Source: Paenibacillus sp. FSL R5-0766 (GTDB taxonomy: Bacteria; Bacillota; Bacilli; Paenibacillales; Paenibacillaceae). Taken from it: a DNA stretch of 64,000 bases. The stretch spans positions 6,758,001-6,822,000 of the forward strand of contig NZ_CP150227.1 of the NCBI RefSeq assembly GCF_037971845.1, written 5' to 3'. Numbering within the stretch: position 1 is the first letter of the stretch; every line of letters begins with the position of its first letter. A program made the translations under genes and the position numbers. The notes under the pieces were generated by a model that saw only the letters and a program-made list of their open reading frames with translations, was not told the origin of the DNA and made no database searches. Shown here piece after piece: positions 1 to 10,894 of this stretch.

Positions 1-3000
1 CACCAAGCTCAATGCGGAACCCGCGGATTTTCACCTGCTGGTCGGCTCGTCCCAGATAATCAAGCGAACCATCGTGCAGGCGCTTTGCCAAGTCTCCCGT
101 ACGGTACATACGTGTACCCGGTGCACCATATGGATCGGCGACGAATCGCTCTGCCGTGAGATCTGGCCTTCCCCAATAGCCACGAGCCAGACCCGCTCCC
201 GCCACATACATCTCTCCAGTTACACCTGTTGGCACAGGCTTCAGATGATCATCCAGCACATAGACGCGCAAATCTGGAATAGCGCATCCAATCCAGCTGC
301 TTGCGCCCTCCGCAGCGCTGCCTGCGTGAAGTTCTTTGTAGCTGACATGGACCGTTGTTTCCGTAATACCATACATATTGATGAGCCTTGGAGCGTCATC
401 CACATGGCGTTCATACCAGTCGTCCAACCGTCCCAGCTCCAGTGCCTCGCCTCCAAAGACCACATAGCGGAGTGCAAGCTGCTGTCCGAAGACCGGATTT
501 TCCCTGTCAGCCTGCATCAGTTGGTAGAACGCAGATGGCGTCTGGTTCAAAACGGTTACTTTTTGCTCGGCGAGAAGTCGCAGGAATGCTCCAGGTGATC
601 GGCTAATCTCATGGGGAACAATAACCAAGCTTCCTCCATACAGCAGGGGGCCCCAGATCTCCCACACGGAGAAGTCAAACGCATAGGAATGGAACAACGT
701 CCACACATCGCTCTCGTCAAAATGGAACCAATGCTGCGTTGCATCCAATAACCGGATGACATTTGCGTGCGGAATCACGACACCTTTGGGTTTCCCTGTT
801 GAACCCGAGGTATAGATCATATAAGCCGGACGTAGCGGAGTTACCCGTCCATTCCGTTCATGGTCTGCCGGGTTACGCTCATTCATGAGTTCCAATCGCC
901 GCAAGGTATGCAGATCGTCCATGTTAATACATTCAATGTTCGCCATTTGCGGCAGCAGGGCATATACCTCTGTACTTGTAATCATCACTTTCGGTGATGC
1001 GTCCGTCAGCATATGTGTTAAACGGTCTGCCGGATAGTTCGGGTCCAGTGGCAGATAGGCGGCACCCGTTTTGAGCACGGCAAGAATGGCTACGACCATC
1101 TCTACCGAACGAGGTAAGGCTAGGGCCACCATCTGTTCCGGCCCAGCACCTCCTGCGATCAATAGTCTCGCCAGTCGATTAGCCCGTGCATTCAGCTCCC
1201 TGTAAGTCACACGGATATCCTCGCAATGGAGGGCTACCGAACTGGCGTGAGCGGCTGCCTGTACTTCAAAACGCTCGGCTATGGTCAACTGTGGACCTTC
1301 ATCTTGTGTAGCAGTCCACTCCTTTTCAAACTGAGCATGTTCTAATGGTGTAACCAGGTCAAATCTGCTGATGCGTTCATCCATCTGCTGTACAGCATCC
1401 TCAAGCACCTGCATCAACCGAACGACCAGTTCTCCGGCGGTCGATTCACGGTAGAGGTCTGCACTATACTCCAGTACACCTTCAATTCCGGCTGGAAGTC
1501 CGTTCTGCTCCCGTTTCTCCGTCAGTTCAAGCGTAAGGTCGAATTTGGATGAACCCACACCGTGAATGCAAGTCTCTGCTTCAACACCCGGCAGCTCAAG
1601 ACGAATATCCGGCGTATTTTGCAGCACCAGCATCACCTGAAAGAGCGGATGTTTAGAACGAGATCGGGGCGGATTCAGCACTTCGACCAGCCGTTCAAAC
1701 GGTAAATCCTGATGTTCATAAGCAGCAAGATCGGCTTCCCGCACGCGGGCCAACAGCTCTCGGAAGGTCGGATCGCCCGAAGTGTCCGTACGCAGGACCA
1801 GCGTATTGATGAACATCCCCACGACATCATCCAGCGCATCGTCACTCCGTCCGGCAATCGGTGTACCTATCGCAATATCCATGCCTGCACCCATTCGAGT
1901 AAGCAGCACAGATAACGCCGAATGCAGAAGCATAAACAGACTTACTTTATGCTCACGGGCGACTGTCGCAAGCTGCTCATGCAGACGTTGACTGATCGCA
2001 AATGGCACCGTCCCTCCTCGGTAACTGGACACCACTGGTCGGGTATAGTCTGCCGGGAACGTGACTTGTTCTGGCAAGCCTGCTAGCTGGTCAGTCCAGA
2101 ACGCTAACTGCCTCGCGATCAGACTGTCGTGCCGCTTCTCATCCCCAAGCAGGCTCTCCTGCCACACCGCATAATCAGCATACTGAATGCGTAGCGGCTC
2201 CCAAGCCGGAGCAGATCCACGCAGACGAGCAGTATAAGCCTCCGACAAGTCCCGGATAAGCCGTGATAAGGACCAACCATCCCCTGCAATGTGGTGAATC
2301 AGCACCAGCAATGTATGTTCGTCCGCATCCGTATGGAACAATCCCGCACGTATGCCGGGTTCGGTACTAAGTTCGAAGCTGTAACGCGACGCTTCTGCCA
2401 GCAGCTCGGGCAGCTTCTCAGCCGAAGCCCGGGTGAGTTTCACATTCACTGTTACATCTGCTGCATGGAGGATATGCTGGCTCGCCGAACCCAGATCTGG
2501 CGGATACAATGTGCGAAGTGTCTCGTGACGGGCAACAATATCCTGCAGGGCGTTTCGGAGAGCGTCCACATCCAGCTTCCCGGTCAACCGGGCAACCAAC
2601 GGAATATTATAGGTGGGATTAGCCCCCTCCAGGCAATAGAGGAACCATAACCGTCGCTGGGCAAAGGAAAGCGGAATCTCACCCACACGCCGCACAGGCT
2701 GAATAACGGGTCTGACGGACTTCGCCTGATCCAGCTTTCTGGCAAGCCCTGCCGCTGTCGGTGATTCAAACACACTGCCGATGTTCAGTTCTGCCCCGAA
2801 TACATCACGTACTCTGGCTATAATTCGCCCAGCCAGCAGGGAATGTCCACCCAGTTCGAAGAAATCATCATCAATGCCTACCCGAGCTACACCCAGGATC
2901 TCGGCAAACAGGCTGCAAAGGATCTCCTCCTGGGGTGTACGTGCCTCCCTCCCGTTTGCATTAGATGTCAATGCAGGCACAGGAAGACGTTTGCGATCGA

Positions 3001-5881
3001 TTTTTTTGTTCGGTGTCAGCGGCATCTCTGGAAGCAGCATGAAGGCAGAGGGCACCATGTAATCCGGTAACGCATCAGCTAAATGTGCTCTGATATCAGC
3101 CAGATCGATGTCAGCTTGATGATCTTCCGCATCAGCCACGATATATGCCGCTAACCGTTGGTTCCCAGGTTGGTCTTCACGTGCCATGACCGTAACCTGT
3201 GTTACACCCGGATATCTGGAGATTACCGACTCAATCTCCCCCAGTTCAATCCGGAAGCCCCTGATTTTGATCTGATGATCTGCCCGTCCCAAATAATCGA
3301 TGGAACCGTCCGGCAACCATTTGGCCAGGTCTCCTGTCCGGTACATTCGACTGCCCGGCTGTCCGAAAGGACTCGCGACAAAACGTTCTGCGGTCAGATC
3401 GGGTCTGCCCAAATATCCCCGTGCAAGTCCCTCTCCTGCGATATACAATTCCCCTGCTACACCTGGAGGTACAGGCTGCATACTCTGATCCAGCACATAG
3501 AGCTGTGTGTTACGTACCGGACCACCAATGGATGGTTTGCCTGAATGTTCTTTCCCCAGCGATGCAGCTGTAGAATAGATGGTTGTCTCCGTGGGCCCGT
3601 ACTGATTATTGACCTGACAGCCCAACGCCTCCAGCGAAAGCTTCAGTTCCTCGGATAAAGCCTCTCCTCCGGTAATCACCGTTAGCCCATCGAATCTTCC
3701 CGGGCAGCTCGTCACCAGAGACTGCCATAACGTTGGCGTAGCCTGCATGATCGTCGTCTCTTGTTCTCTCATCTTCCCGGCCAGTGCTACCGGATCAAGA
3801 ATCGTTTCCTTTTGCGCGATATCCAGTCTGGCCCCAGTCGTCAGTGGCAGGAAGATTTCCAGTACGGAGATGTCAAAAGCAATCGTGGTCACCGACAGCC
3901 AGCGATCCTGCGGACCAACCTGTAGTCTCGTCTTCATATCTTCAAGCAAATTGGTTAATCCCAGATGAGTTACAGCTACACCCTTGGGCTTACCGGTAGA
4001 ACCGGAAGTATAGATCAGATACGCAGGGTTGAGCAGAGAAGCTATACCTGGCAGATCATCACCTTCGGGATTGCTTCCCGACTGGCAACTCACTGCCTGT
4101 ATCATGTCCGGTTCATCCATAACCAGAATCGGTACACTGGACATTTGCGGAATGTGTGAGAAGTTGTTCATTACCGTCACCACACAAGCAGGCTTGGCAT
4201 CCTCCAGCATATAGATCAGGCGCTCTTCGGGATAATCCGGGTCAAGTGGCAGATAGGCTGCTCCTGTTTTGTGAACAGCTACAATCGCGATAACCACTTC
4301 CAGTGAACGAGGCATCGCTATGCCAACCACCTGCTCCGGTCCTGCTCCGTAAGTCTGTATCAGTTCATGTGCCAGTTGATTCGCAAGTTCGTTCAGCTCT
4401 GCGTAGGTCAGCGATGTCCCTTCGAATGTCACTGCCGTTGCAAGAGGTGTGCGCGGAACCTGCTGTTCAAATAGTGCTGCTGAATTCCACTCAGCGATGG
4501 CATGATGCGTCTGATTCCATCCTTCCAGCACTTGTTCGCGTTCGGGAGGGAGCAGGATGTTCATCTGTCCAACCGATATGTCTTCTGTCCCTTCTGACAT
4601 CAGGGATTGCAGGATTTGTACATAGCGAAGCTGATGATCACGCAATTCCGAGTCCACATAGATTGAAGGGTTGGCATCAAAAGCTATACTCATTCCATGA
4701 CCATGACCCTGGTCCACAATATGAATTGACAGATCATCCACTGGACCCGTGGACAGATTATGGATCATGCCACGTGAGCCAGCAAAATTCAACTCGTGAT
4801 GGAAAGGCATCACATTGATCATCGGTCCAAACAGACGCCGATTCTCTCCCAAGAGCTTGAGATCACGCCTTAGATCCTGATGCCGATATCGCTGGTGTTT
4901 GCGTACGGCCCGAATCTCCTTCACAATCTGTCCCATCAAATCAGACAGATTCATCTGCGAGTCCAGGTACAGGCGGAGCGGAAGCACATTCATGACCATG
5001 CCTGGAACACGCAGCGATGCTGAACCCAATCGGCACATCACGGGCAAGGCCAGAACAACATCAGTTGACCCTGTCATTCGGTGTACATAGATAGCTGTTG
5101 CTGCAACACAGAGATCCGGCCAAGTCGCACCGAACCTTCCCGCTGCTGCTTGCATTTGCTCCCGCTGTGACGGTGTGAGCACCATACTCTGCCGCAGGAA
5201 CTCGGTTGATGTACGCGGAGCACGTTCACCCAGACTGACCACATCCGGAGCATCCGCGAATCGGTCGACCCAGAACTGTTGATCCTGCTCTCGGTAGGTG
5301 GAGGATGAATAGGCTTCATCTTCTTCGAGAACGGAAGTCAGTGATCCAAAGGCTGCCGTACCCTGTGCCTGTGCTGCGCCCTCTCCCTGAAGGCTTGCAG
5401 AGTACAAGCTGGCAATCCTGCGTGTGATCAGGGATACGCCGTACCCATCAATCGCAATATGGTGAATGCGTTGGTACCAGTAATACCGATCCTCACTCAC
5501 CCGGAAGAGAGCTTCTGTAAATAGTGGACCAATTGCCAGATCAACAGGCCGTGCCAGTTCCTGCTTCATCCAGTCGAGCGCAGCCGTATGAGGATCAGCC
5601 TGATCACGCACATCCATGACATGGAATGTCCAATCATTCATGTTGGTGCGCAGAGATTGCCACGGGCCTTGCTCATTTTCGCCATATACCATATTCAGCG
5701 ATTCGGCCTCCATCACGGTCTGGCGTACACTTTCTTCAAATCGTCCCGTATGGATCTGACCGTCAATAACCACATACTCGGCCGTGTTGTACATCGGGTT
5801 GTCCGGATTCAACTGTTGAGCATACCAGATGCCGGACTGTGCAGAAGATAAAGGCCAAGCTGTGTTCCAACTATGCGACAT
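1..5881 (-). CDS. dhbF: Dimodular NRPS of catecholate siderophore synthesis, DhbF-like (3' end outside window)
   Basis: The protein starts at the ATG at 5881, 14 bases after dhbB, with a G-rich ribosome site overlapping the dhbB end. Domains read in order are condensation (HHIAIDGYG near 5441-5464), adenylation (YTSGSTGKPKG near 3985-4018), carrier (LGGHSLLAG near 2834-2860), a second condensation (IHHIAGDGWS near 2262-2292) and a second adenylation domain that is cut by the window edge after its RIELG core. The N-terminus is very close to Bacillus subtilis DhbF, which joins 2,3-dihydroxybenzoyl, glycine and threonine and cyclises three units. By alignment, the second adenylation pocket reads like the threonine code (D-F-W-N-x-G-M-V-H). 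The first reads about D-I-L-Q-I-G-Q-I-Y, which is not identical to the glycine code. The second carrier and the thioesterase would lie beyond position 1. The role is secure; the amino acid of module 1 is not. Confidence 0.95.
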   Translation of the reverse strand, partial: MSHSWNTAWPLSSAQSGIWYAQQLNPDNPMYNTAEYVVIDGQIHTGRFEESVRQTVMEAESLNMVYGENEQGPWQSLRTNMNDWTFHVMDVRDQADPHTAALDWMKQELARPVDLAIGPLFTEALFRVSEDRYYWYQRIHHIAIDGYGVSLITRRIASLYSASLQGEGAAQAQGTAAFGSLTSVLEEDEAYSSSTYREQDQQFWVDRFADAPDVVSLGERAPRTSTEFLRQSMVLTPSQREQMQAAAGRFGATWPDLCVAATAIYVHRMTGSTDVVLALPVMCRLGSASLRVPGMVMNVLPLRLYLDSQMNLSDLMGQIVKEIRAVRKHQRYRHQDLRRDLKLLGENRRLFGPMINVMPFHHELNFAGSRGMIHNLSTGPVDDLSIHIVDQGHGHGMSIAFDANPSIYVDSELRDHQLRYVQILQSLMSEGTEDISVGQMNILLPPEREQVLEGWNQTHHAIAEWNSAALFEQQVPRTPLATAVTFEGTSLTYAELNELANQLAHELIQTYGAGPEQVVGIAMPRSLEVVIAIVAVHKTGAAYLPLDPDYPEERLIYMLEDAKPACVVTVMNNFSHIPQMSSVPILVMDEPDMIQAVSCQSGSNPEGDDLPGIASLLNPAYLIYTSGSTGKPKGVAVTHLGLTNLLEDMKTRLQVGPQDRWLSVTTIAFDISVLEIFLPLTTGARLDIAQKETILDPVALAGKMREQETTIMQATPTLWQSLVTSCPGRFDGLTVITGGEALSEELKLSLEALGCQVNNQYGPTETTIYSTAASLGKEHSGKPSIGGPVRNTQLYVLDQSMQPVPPGVAGELYIAGEGLARGYLGRPDLTAERFVASPFGQPGSRMYRTGDLAKWLPDGSIDYLGRADHQIKIRGFRIELGEIESVISRYPGVTQVTVMAREDQPGNQRLAAYIVADAEDHQADIDLADIRAHLADALPDYMVPSAFMLLPEMPLTPNKKIDRKRLPVPALTSNANGREARTPQEEILCSLFAEILGVARVGIDDDFFELGGHSLLAGRIIARVRDVFGAELNIGSVFESPTAAGLARKLDQAKSVRPVIQPVRRVGEIPLSFAQRRLWFLYCLEGANPTYNIPLVARLTGKLDVDALRNALQDIVARHETLRTLYPPDLGSASQHILHAADVTVNVKLTRASAEKLPELLAEASRYSFELSTEPGIRAGLFHTDADEHTLLVLIHHIAGDGWSLSRLIRDLSEAYTARLRGSAPAWEPLRIQYADYAVWQESLLGDEKRHDSLIARQLAFWTDQLAGLPEQVTFPADYTRPVVSSYRGGTVPFAISQRLHEQLATVAREHKVSLFMLLHSALSVLLTRMGAGMDIAIGTPIAGRSDDALDDVVGMFINTLVLRTDTSGDPTFRELLARVREADLAAYEHQDLPFERLVEVLNPPRSRSKHPLFQVMLVLQNTPDIRLELPGVEAETCIHGVGSSKFDLTLELTEKREQNGLPAGIEGVLEYSADLYRESTAGELVVRLMQVLEDAVQQMDERISRFDLVTPLEHAQFEKEWTATQDEGPQLTIAERFEVQAAAHASSVALHCEDIRVTYRELNARANRLARLLIAGGAGPEQMVALALPRSVEMVVAILAVLKTGAAYLPLDPNYPADRLTHMLTDASPKVMITSTEVYALLPQMANIECINMDDLHTLRRLELMNERNPADHERNGRVTPLRPAYMIYTSGSTGKPKGVVIPHANVIRLLDATQHWFHFDESDVWTLFHSYAFDFSVWEIWGPLLYGGSLVIVPHEISRSPGAFLRLLAEQKVTVLNQTPSAFYQLMQADRENPVFGQQLALRYVVFGGEALELGRLDDWYERHVDDAPRLINMYGITETTVHVSYKELHAGSAAEGASSWIGCAIPDLRVYVLDDHLKPVPTGVTGEMYVAGAGLARGYWGRPDLTAERFVADPYGAPGTRMYRTGDLAKRLHDGSLDYLGRADQQVKIRGFRIELG

Positions 5882-5895
5882 CTGTACCGCCCCGC

Positions 5896-6894
5896 TCAAA
5901 AGTAGTCTCCGTTCGGCAGTACTTTCGTTTGAGCATTATCCAGGAGCCCTGCCCATGCTGCCAATGTAGGCTGTTCCGCCAGATCAACAAAGGTAACCTC
6001 TGTGCCTTCCGCGCGAAAACGCTCCGCCAGACTCATCATGCGAATGGAATCCATTCCCCAGTTCTGAATCAGATCATCATGCTCCCCAATTGAATCGGGC
6101 TGCTCCTGCAACAGTTCGGCAATCTGAGCCCGCAATGCTGCCATCCTTGCATGATCAACGTCTTCTCGTTCTTCCACGACATGCCCAATCTCCGCGGTGG
6201 ATGCCGTTTGTAGCTGCACCTCGGATGTAACTGTACCTCCAGTTCTGGTTGTGGCTGACGCATTCAGCAACGCAATCGAACGTGCGGTCGTGAGTGTTAC
6301 CGCACACCGTTCTGCCGCGTACGTCAGCGCCATGCGATGTTTTTCCTCCGAAAAATCAGCAACCGCATCGGCAACCAGAAACGCCTGAATGTCTCGCATA
6401 AATGCCTCACTTGACGTCATCAGACATCCGATATGCGCATATATGCCGCAGACAATCAATTGATCCCGGCCCTGCCGCTCCATGAGTTCAAGCAGTTCCG
6501 TCTTCTGGAAGGCGCTGTAGCGCCATTTGGTCATGAAGATGTCCTGTGGAGCGGGTGCGAGCGATTCAACAATTTCTTTTTGCACAGGCCCGCCATCGAT
6601 CCCCGCTCCCCAGAAGTCCAGCTGTAACCCGCGCTGCTCCGGTGTCTGTCCACCCGGTTGTGCCGAGTAGACCACGGGAATCCCAAGCTCATGACACGTT
6701 GAACGAAGTTGTGCAATATGATCAATCAGTTCGACCACCGGGGATGCTCCCGCCGTAAATGCATTCATAAAATAGTTCTGCATATCGTGGATTAAGAGTA
6801 CTGCACGCTTCGCATCCGGTGTCCAGGCTACCTTGTTGACCGGAAGCTCCGACGCTACAGGCATTGCATATGGTTGAATCACTGGAAGTGCCAT
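5896..6894 (-). CDS. dhbB: Isochorismatase with C-terminal aryl carrier domain
   Basis: This 332-residue protein matches DhbB/EntB in length and layout. The N-terminal isochorismatase domain shows the early Asp in LIHDMQNYF, the Lys in MTKWRYSAF and the VCGIYAHIGCLMT segment with the catalytic Cys. It hydrolyses isochorismate to 2,3-dihydro-2,3-dihydroxybenzoate and pyruvate. The C-terminal 80 residues form the aryl carrier, with the phosphopantetheine Ser in WGMDSIRMM, which holds the activated dihydroxybenzoate for the NRPS. The ATG follows an AAAGAGGG ribosome site. It lies between dhbE and dhbF in the dhbA-C-E-B-F order known from B. subtilis. Confidence 0.96.
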   Translation of the reverse strand: MALPVIQPYAMPVASELPVNKVAWTPDAKRAVLLIHDMQNYFMNAFTAGASPVVELIDHIAQLRSTCHELGIPVVYSAQPGGQTPEQRGLQLDFWGAGIDGGPVQKEIVESLAPAPQDIFMTKWRYSAFQKTELLELMERQGRDQLIVCGIYAHIGCLMTSSEAFMRDIQAFLVADAVADFSEEKHRMALTYAAERCAVTLTTARSIALLNASATTRTGGTVTSEVQLQTASTAEIGHVVEEREDVDHARMAALRAQIAELLQEQPDSIGEHDDLIQNWGMDSIRMMSLAERFRAEGTEVTFVDLAEQPTLAAWAGLLDNAQTKVLPNGDYF

Positions 6895-6931
6895 GAATAT
6901 CCCTCTTTTCAGCTATATTTATCGAAAATTC

Positions 6932-8548
6932 TTATTTAGATACAGGTTGCTCGGTGGTCAACATCTCCCGTAGTGCTTTTTTGCTGACCTTGCCCACTTG
7001 TGTCTTCGGAAAAGCATCCACCAACTCAATCCGGTCCGGGATTTTATAACTGGCCAGGCCCCGATTGCGTAGAAAAGACTTAATCTCGGCCACCACCAGA
7101 GCTTCGCTGCTTGGCACGATAAAGGCGCAAGAGCGCTCGCCCAGATAATCATCGGGCATGGAAACCAAGGCTGCATCATACACACCTGGATGGGCCAGCA
7201 GATGATTTTCCACTTCCTCGGCAGCCACCTTATCCCCGCCACGGTTAATCTGATCCTTCGCCCGCCCCTCGACAACGAGATATCCGTCAGCCGTCAGACT
7301 CGCAATATCGCCTGTGCGATAGAAACCATCCGTAGTAAACGATCTGGCGTTATGCTCCTCGGCTTTGTAATAACCACGAATGGTATAAGGCCCGCGTGTC
7401 AGCAGGTGTCCGGCTTGTCCCTGCTCCACCTCAACATCTTCGTCATCCACAATCCGCACCTCGTCATAGGGAGACATTGGTTTCCCTTGTGTATGGGTAA
7501 TGACATGCTCCGAATCGTCGAGACGTGTGTAGTTCACCAGCCCTTCGGCCATGCCAAAAACCTGCTGTAATGTACAGCCAAGAACCGGTTTGACACGTGC
7601 CGCCACCTCTGCACTGAATTTGGCGCCTCCCACTTGAAGCACCTGGAGCGACGGAAGCTTGGTTCCTCGGGCAGCTGCTGCATTAAGCCAGACAAGAGCC
7701 AGCGGCGGCACCAAAGCCGTGATCGTTACCTGATGGCGCATAATCAGTGGAAAGGCTTCATCCGGGCTTGATCCCCGTGACAACACAATTGTGCCACCTG
7801 CGTACAACGTGCCCAGAATGCCGGGTGAGCTCATTGGATAGTTATGTGCTACAGGTAGTGCAGCCAGATAGACACTTTCGGGGCTGAGACCACATACCTC
7901 AACGCTTCTTCGCAAGCTGTAAATGTAGTCATCATGAGTACGTGGGATCATCTTGGACAACCCGGTACTTCCGCCCGACAACTGTAGAAAAGCAACATCT
8001 GAAGACGTCGGTTCATTCGGTAGCGTGATAGGTTCTGCATAGACATCTTCTAACGCTGTAAAGGGCCCGGCTTCTCCCGCCACAAAAACATGCCGAAGTC
8101 CCGGCATCTCTGCCTGTACCTCCTCTGCTAACGTGCGGTAGTCAAATCCTCCATCCTGATCCGGGATCAGGTATGCTACGGCCTCGGAAAAACGAGCGAA
8201 ATATGTGATTTCACTCTTTCGATGCAAAGGAAGAGCAAATACAGGCAACGCACCGATGCGGAACAGAGCAAAACACGCTTCAACAAACGCCGTAATATTG
8301 GGCAGCTGAATAATAACCCGGTCATGCTGCCGTATGCCTTTGGCATATAAACCGGAAGCCAATCGATCCACCCGGTCATCCAGTTCTGCATAAGTGAATT
8401 GATCTTCACCACTAATAACGGCTACCCGATTGCCATATAGATCAGCACGCTGGCGAAGCATTTCTCCAAACGTAATCCCTTCCCAGCAACCCTCCTGCCG
8501 ATAACGCTCTGCAACTTCCTCAGGCCAAGCCTGATATCCTGACAACAT
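6932..8548 (-). CDS. dhbE: 2,3-dihydroxybenzoate-AMP ligase
   Basis: A 538-residue stand-alone adenylation enzyme of the ANL superfamily, the usual length for DhbE/EntE. It shows the P-loop-like [15 protein letters not shown], the YRTGDI hinge segment and the C-terminal [11 protein letters not shown] motif with the A10 lysine near the end ([11 protein letters not shown]). It activates 2,3-dihydroxybenzoate with ATP and loads it on the DhbB carrier. The ATG at 8548 has GGAGG eight bases upstream, lying across the end of dhbC; the intergenic gap is only three bases, so the two are translationally close. Confidence 0.96.
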   Translation of the reverse strand: MLSGYQAWPEEVAERYRQEGCWEGITFGEMLRQRADLYGNRVAVISGEDQFTYAELDDRVDRLASGLYAKGIRQHDRVIIQLPNITAFVEACFALFRIGALPVFALPLHRKSEITYFARFSEAVAYLIPDQDGGFDYRTLAEEVQAEMPGLRHVFVAGEAGPFTALEDVYAEPITLPNEPTSSDVAFLQLSGGSTGLSKMIPRTHDDYIYSLRRSVEVCGLSPESVYLAALPVAHNYPMSSPGILGTLYAGGTIVLSRGSSPDEAFPLIMRHQVTITALVPPLALVWLNAAAARGTKLPSLQVLQVGGAKFSAEVAARVKPVLGCTLQQVFGMAEGLVNYTRLDDSEHVITHTQGKPMSPYDEVRIVDDEDVEVEQGQAGHLLTRGPYTIRGYYKAEEHNARSFTTDGFYRTGDIASLTADGYLVVEGRAKDQINRGGDKVAAEEVENHLLAHPGVYDAALVSMPDDYLGERSCAFIVPSSEALVVAEIKSFLRNRGLASYKIPDRIELVDAFPKTQVGKVSKKALREMLTTEQPVSK

Positions 8549-8551
8549 TAC

Positions 8552-9895
8552 TCATTCCTCCTTCCGACTGGACACGGTTGAATCCAAACCCATCGCAAGC
8601 AGCATCGTTCTGAACTTGGCAGCAGTCTCTGCCAGCTCAGCTTCTGCCGTAGAACCTGCTACAATGCCTGCTCCCGCGAACAGTTTCACAGCTGTGCCTT
8701 CCACTTCAGCACATCGGATCGTTACGGCCCACTCGCCGTCGCCCTCCCTGTCGCACCAGCCCACCATTCCCGTAAATAATCCCCGGTTGAACGGCTCCTG
8801 TTGTTTAATCGCTGCCCGCGCAGCCTGTACAGGTGTTCCACAGATGGCGGGTGTGGGATGAAGAGCCAAAGCCAGCTCCAGTGACGTTGTGGCCGCGTCC
8901 ACTAGCTCCCCGTGGATTTCAGTGGATAAATGCCACATTGTGCGCGTCTGAATCAGCGAAGGTTCTGCTGGAACGGATAGTTGGCGGCATAATGGGCGCA
9001 GTGCCTCCGCAACTGCCTCAATGACTACGGCATGTTCATGCCGATCCTTGGCTGAAGCCAGCAGTGCCTCTGCACGGCGGCGATCTTCCGCTGGATCTTC
9101 ACTCCGGGCAGCAGAGCCTGCCAGTGGGTTAGCGCGTACTTTTAACCCTTTGCGTGTAACTAATAGTTCCGGGCTTGCCCCGATGAAGGTGCGACTCGTT
9201 TTATTTTCAAATTGTTTATCTATTTTTGAATGTTGTTTGTTCGTTGTTAGAGTACTTTTAGGCTGATTTATGTTCCTCATTGGTACAGCAAATGTATATC
9301 CATGCGTGTTGTCCCTGAACAGATTACGCAGCAATTGATGCGTATCTACGATGGCCTGTGAAGTCACCTCAAGCGTACGGGATAACACGACTTTGTGGAG
9401 ATCACCCTGGTTCAGATCAACCAATACGTTGTCTACACTTTGCTCATATACTGTCCCTGCTGGTGCCTCAACGACCTCACAACCTACGGCTGCTGGCAGC
9501 TTCTGAATTAATGCTCGTGATTCCGAGGGTAGCGGTTCAGCCCACTGCACCGTCTCTGGTACATATAACTCAGCAGCAGTGTCCAGCGGATCAAACGGGA
9601 TGGCGCCAACCACCATCGGATTCGATTGCCCAGCTTGTTGGGCCTTGTCCATAAGCTGCTGAATACCATGTATGAAAAGATGTATCTCTTCCTTACGTTT
9701 ATGTTCAATCACATCAGCAGAATCGCTGGAATCTGATTGAATTGCGTGCTCCGCATGTAGCGGAGACCAACGAATCCGTTCTCCTTGCGCGAGCAAGGTA
9801 TGTTGCGGTGAAGACCAGAAAAAGGACGTCCCCTCCCGATATTGTTCCAGGAGGTGTATGGCGGAAGTTGCAGTAACCGTACCCGCTTTTGACAT
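8552..9895 (-). CDS. dhbC: Isochorismate synthase with an AT-rich insertion
   Basis: This 447-residue protein is a chorismate-utilising enzyme that makes isochorismate from chorismate, the first committed step to 2,3-dihydroxybenzoate. Family motifs include [41 protein letters not shown] and [10 protein letters not shown] near the end. It is some 50 residues longer than I recall for B. subtilis DhbC. About 28 of these (residues 207-234, roughly 9194-9277) form a Lys/Asn/Thr/Gln-rich insertion between YTFAVPM and the FIGASPELL strand, in DNA clearly more AT-rich than its surroundings. The ATG follows AAGGAG. The insertion probably is a surface loop, but this is inference. Confidence 0.94.
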   Translation of the reverse strand: MSKAGTVTATSAIHLLEQYREGTSFFWSSPQHTLLAQGERIRWSPLHAEHAIQSDSSDSADVIEHKRKEEIHLFIHGIQQLMDKAQQAGQSNPMVVGAIPFDPLDTAAELYVPETVQWAEPLPSESRALIQKLPAAVGCEVVEAPAGTVYEQSVDNVLVDLNQGDLHKVVLSRTLEVTSQAIVDTHQLLRNLFRDNTHGYTFAVPMRNINQPKSTLTTNKQHSKIDKQFENKTSRTFIGASPELLVTRKGLKVRANPLAGSAARSEDPAEDRRRAEALLASAKDRHEHAVVIEAVAEALRPLCRQLSVPAEPSLIQTRTMWHLSTEIHGELVDAATTSLELALALHPTPAICGTPVQAARAAIKQQEPFNRGLFTGMVGWCDREGDGEWAVTIRCAEVEGTAVKLFAGAGIVAGSTAEAELAETAAKFRTMLLAMGLDSTVSSRKEE

Positions 9896-9921
9896 GATTC
9901 ATCATCTCCTTATCTCTTGAT

Positions 9922-10707
9922 TCAGGCACCAAGCGTGGTGCCTCCATCCACACACAGATCATGCATTGTTATATGTCTGGCTTGATCCGATACCAGGTAG
10001 ACCACCGCGTCCGCGATGTCCTCTGGCAATGCCATTCTCTTCAGCGGTATGCCCAGGCGGAAGGTTTGCTGTGAGCCTGCAATGACTGCCTCTGCGCCCT
10101 GCTCATCTTGCCACATGGCTCGCTGCATTGGCGTATCTGTTGAGCCTGGAGAGACAATGTTGCAACGAATATGCCGATCCGCGTATTCCAGAGCTAGACA
10201 TTTAGTGAAGATGGTCGAGGCTGCTTTGGAAGCCGCGTAAGCAGACATGTGCATTCGCGGAACACCCGCAGCATTTGAACCAACGGTAACCACCGCACCC
10301 GTTTGACGTTCAGCCATATTTCTCACTACCGCACGCGACATGTAAAATACACCGTGTGTATTCACGTCAAACGTCCTCGTCCATTCTTCATCTGTCAGCT
10401 CACTAACTGCCCCTGTGTGCAGTACACCAGCGGCATTCACAAGAATGCCAATGGGGCCAACGGTTTCTTCGATCCTTTGAACGGTATCCTCAACCGCTTG
10501 ACGATCGGATATATCAGCAACGTGGGCTGTTGCCTGATGGCCCTGACTGCGCAGATCGGTGACCAGCTGATTCAGCGCATCTTCCTGTCGATCCACCAGA
10601 GCAATGATAGCGCCATTGTGTGCAAGCAATCTCGCCACCGCTTCACCGATCCCTTGCGCAGCACCGGTGACCACGGCCACTTTTCCATCGATTCCTGTGT
10701 AACTCAC
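9922..10707 (-). CDS. dhbA: 2,3-dihydro-2,3-dihydroxybenzoate dehydrogenase
   Basis: A 261-residue short-chain dehydrogenase with the cofactor motif [13 protein letters not shown], the NAAG segment and the catalytic YAASKAA. It oxidises the product of DhbB to 2,3-dihydroxybenzoate with NAD+. The start is a GTG at 10707, preceded at eight bases by GGGAGG. It is the first gene of the dhbA-C-E-B-F run, as in B. subtilis. The 187 bases upstream, up to besA, contain no Fur box that I can see, so besA may lead the transcription unit. Confidence 0.95.
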   Translation of the reverse strand: MSYTGIDGKVAVVTGAAQGIGEAVARLLAHNGAIIALVDRQEDALNQLVTDLRSQGHQATAHVADISDRQAVEDTVQRIEETVGPIGILVNAAGVLHTGAVSELTDEEWTRTFDVNTHGVFYMSRAVVRNMAERQTGAVVTVGSNAAGVPRMHMSAYAASKAASTIFTKCLALEYADRHIRCNIVSPGSTDTPMQRAMWQDEQGAEAVIAGSQQTFRLGIPLKRMALPEDIADAVVYLVSDQARHITMHDLCVDGGTTLGA

Positions 10708-10894
10708 CTCGTGTACCTCCCTTACTGCCTTATAGCTGTGTTCTCCCCTGTTGGAGCGATGTGTTAGCTTGGTTCTATCCAGTTGAGTGTGATCATCCGT
10801 AAATCCGAAACATAGCTGTACCTTGGCTCCTACCGCTCACTGATCCCTGATTCATATGACTGTCACCTGCAAAACGTCCCTCATTTCATACCTT

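Noticed and set aside
74..5851. Many long open frames on the plus strand opposite the NRPS
   Set aside because: They are antisense to conserved NRPS domains, lack ribosome sites and show no family motifs.
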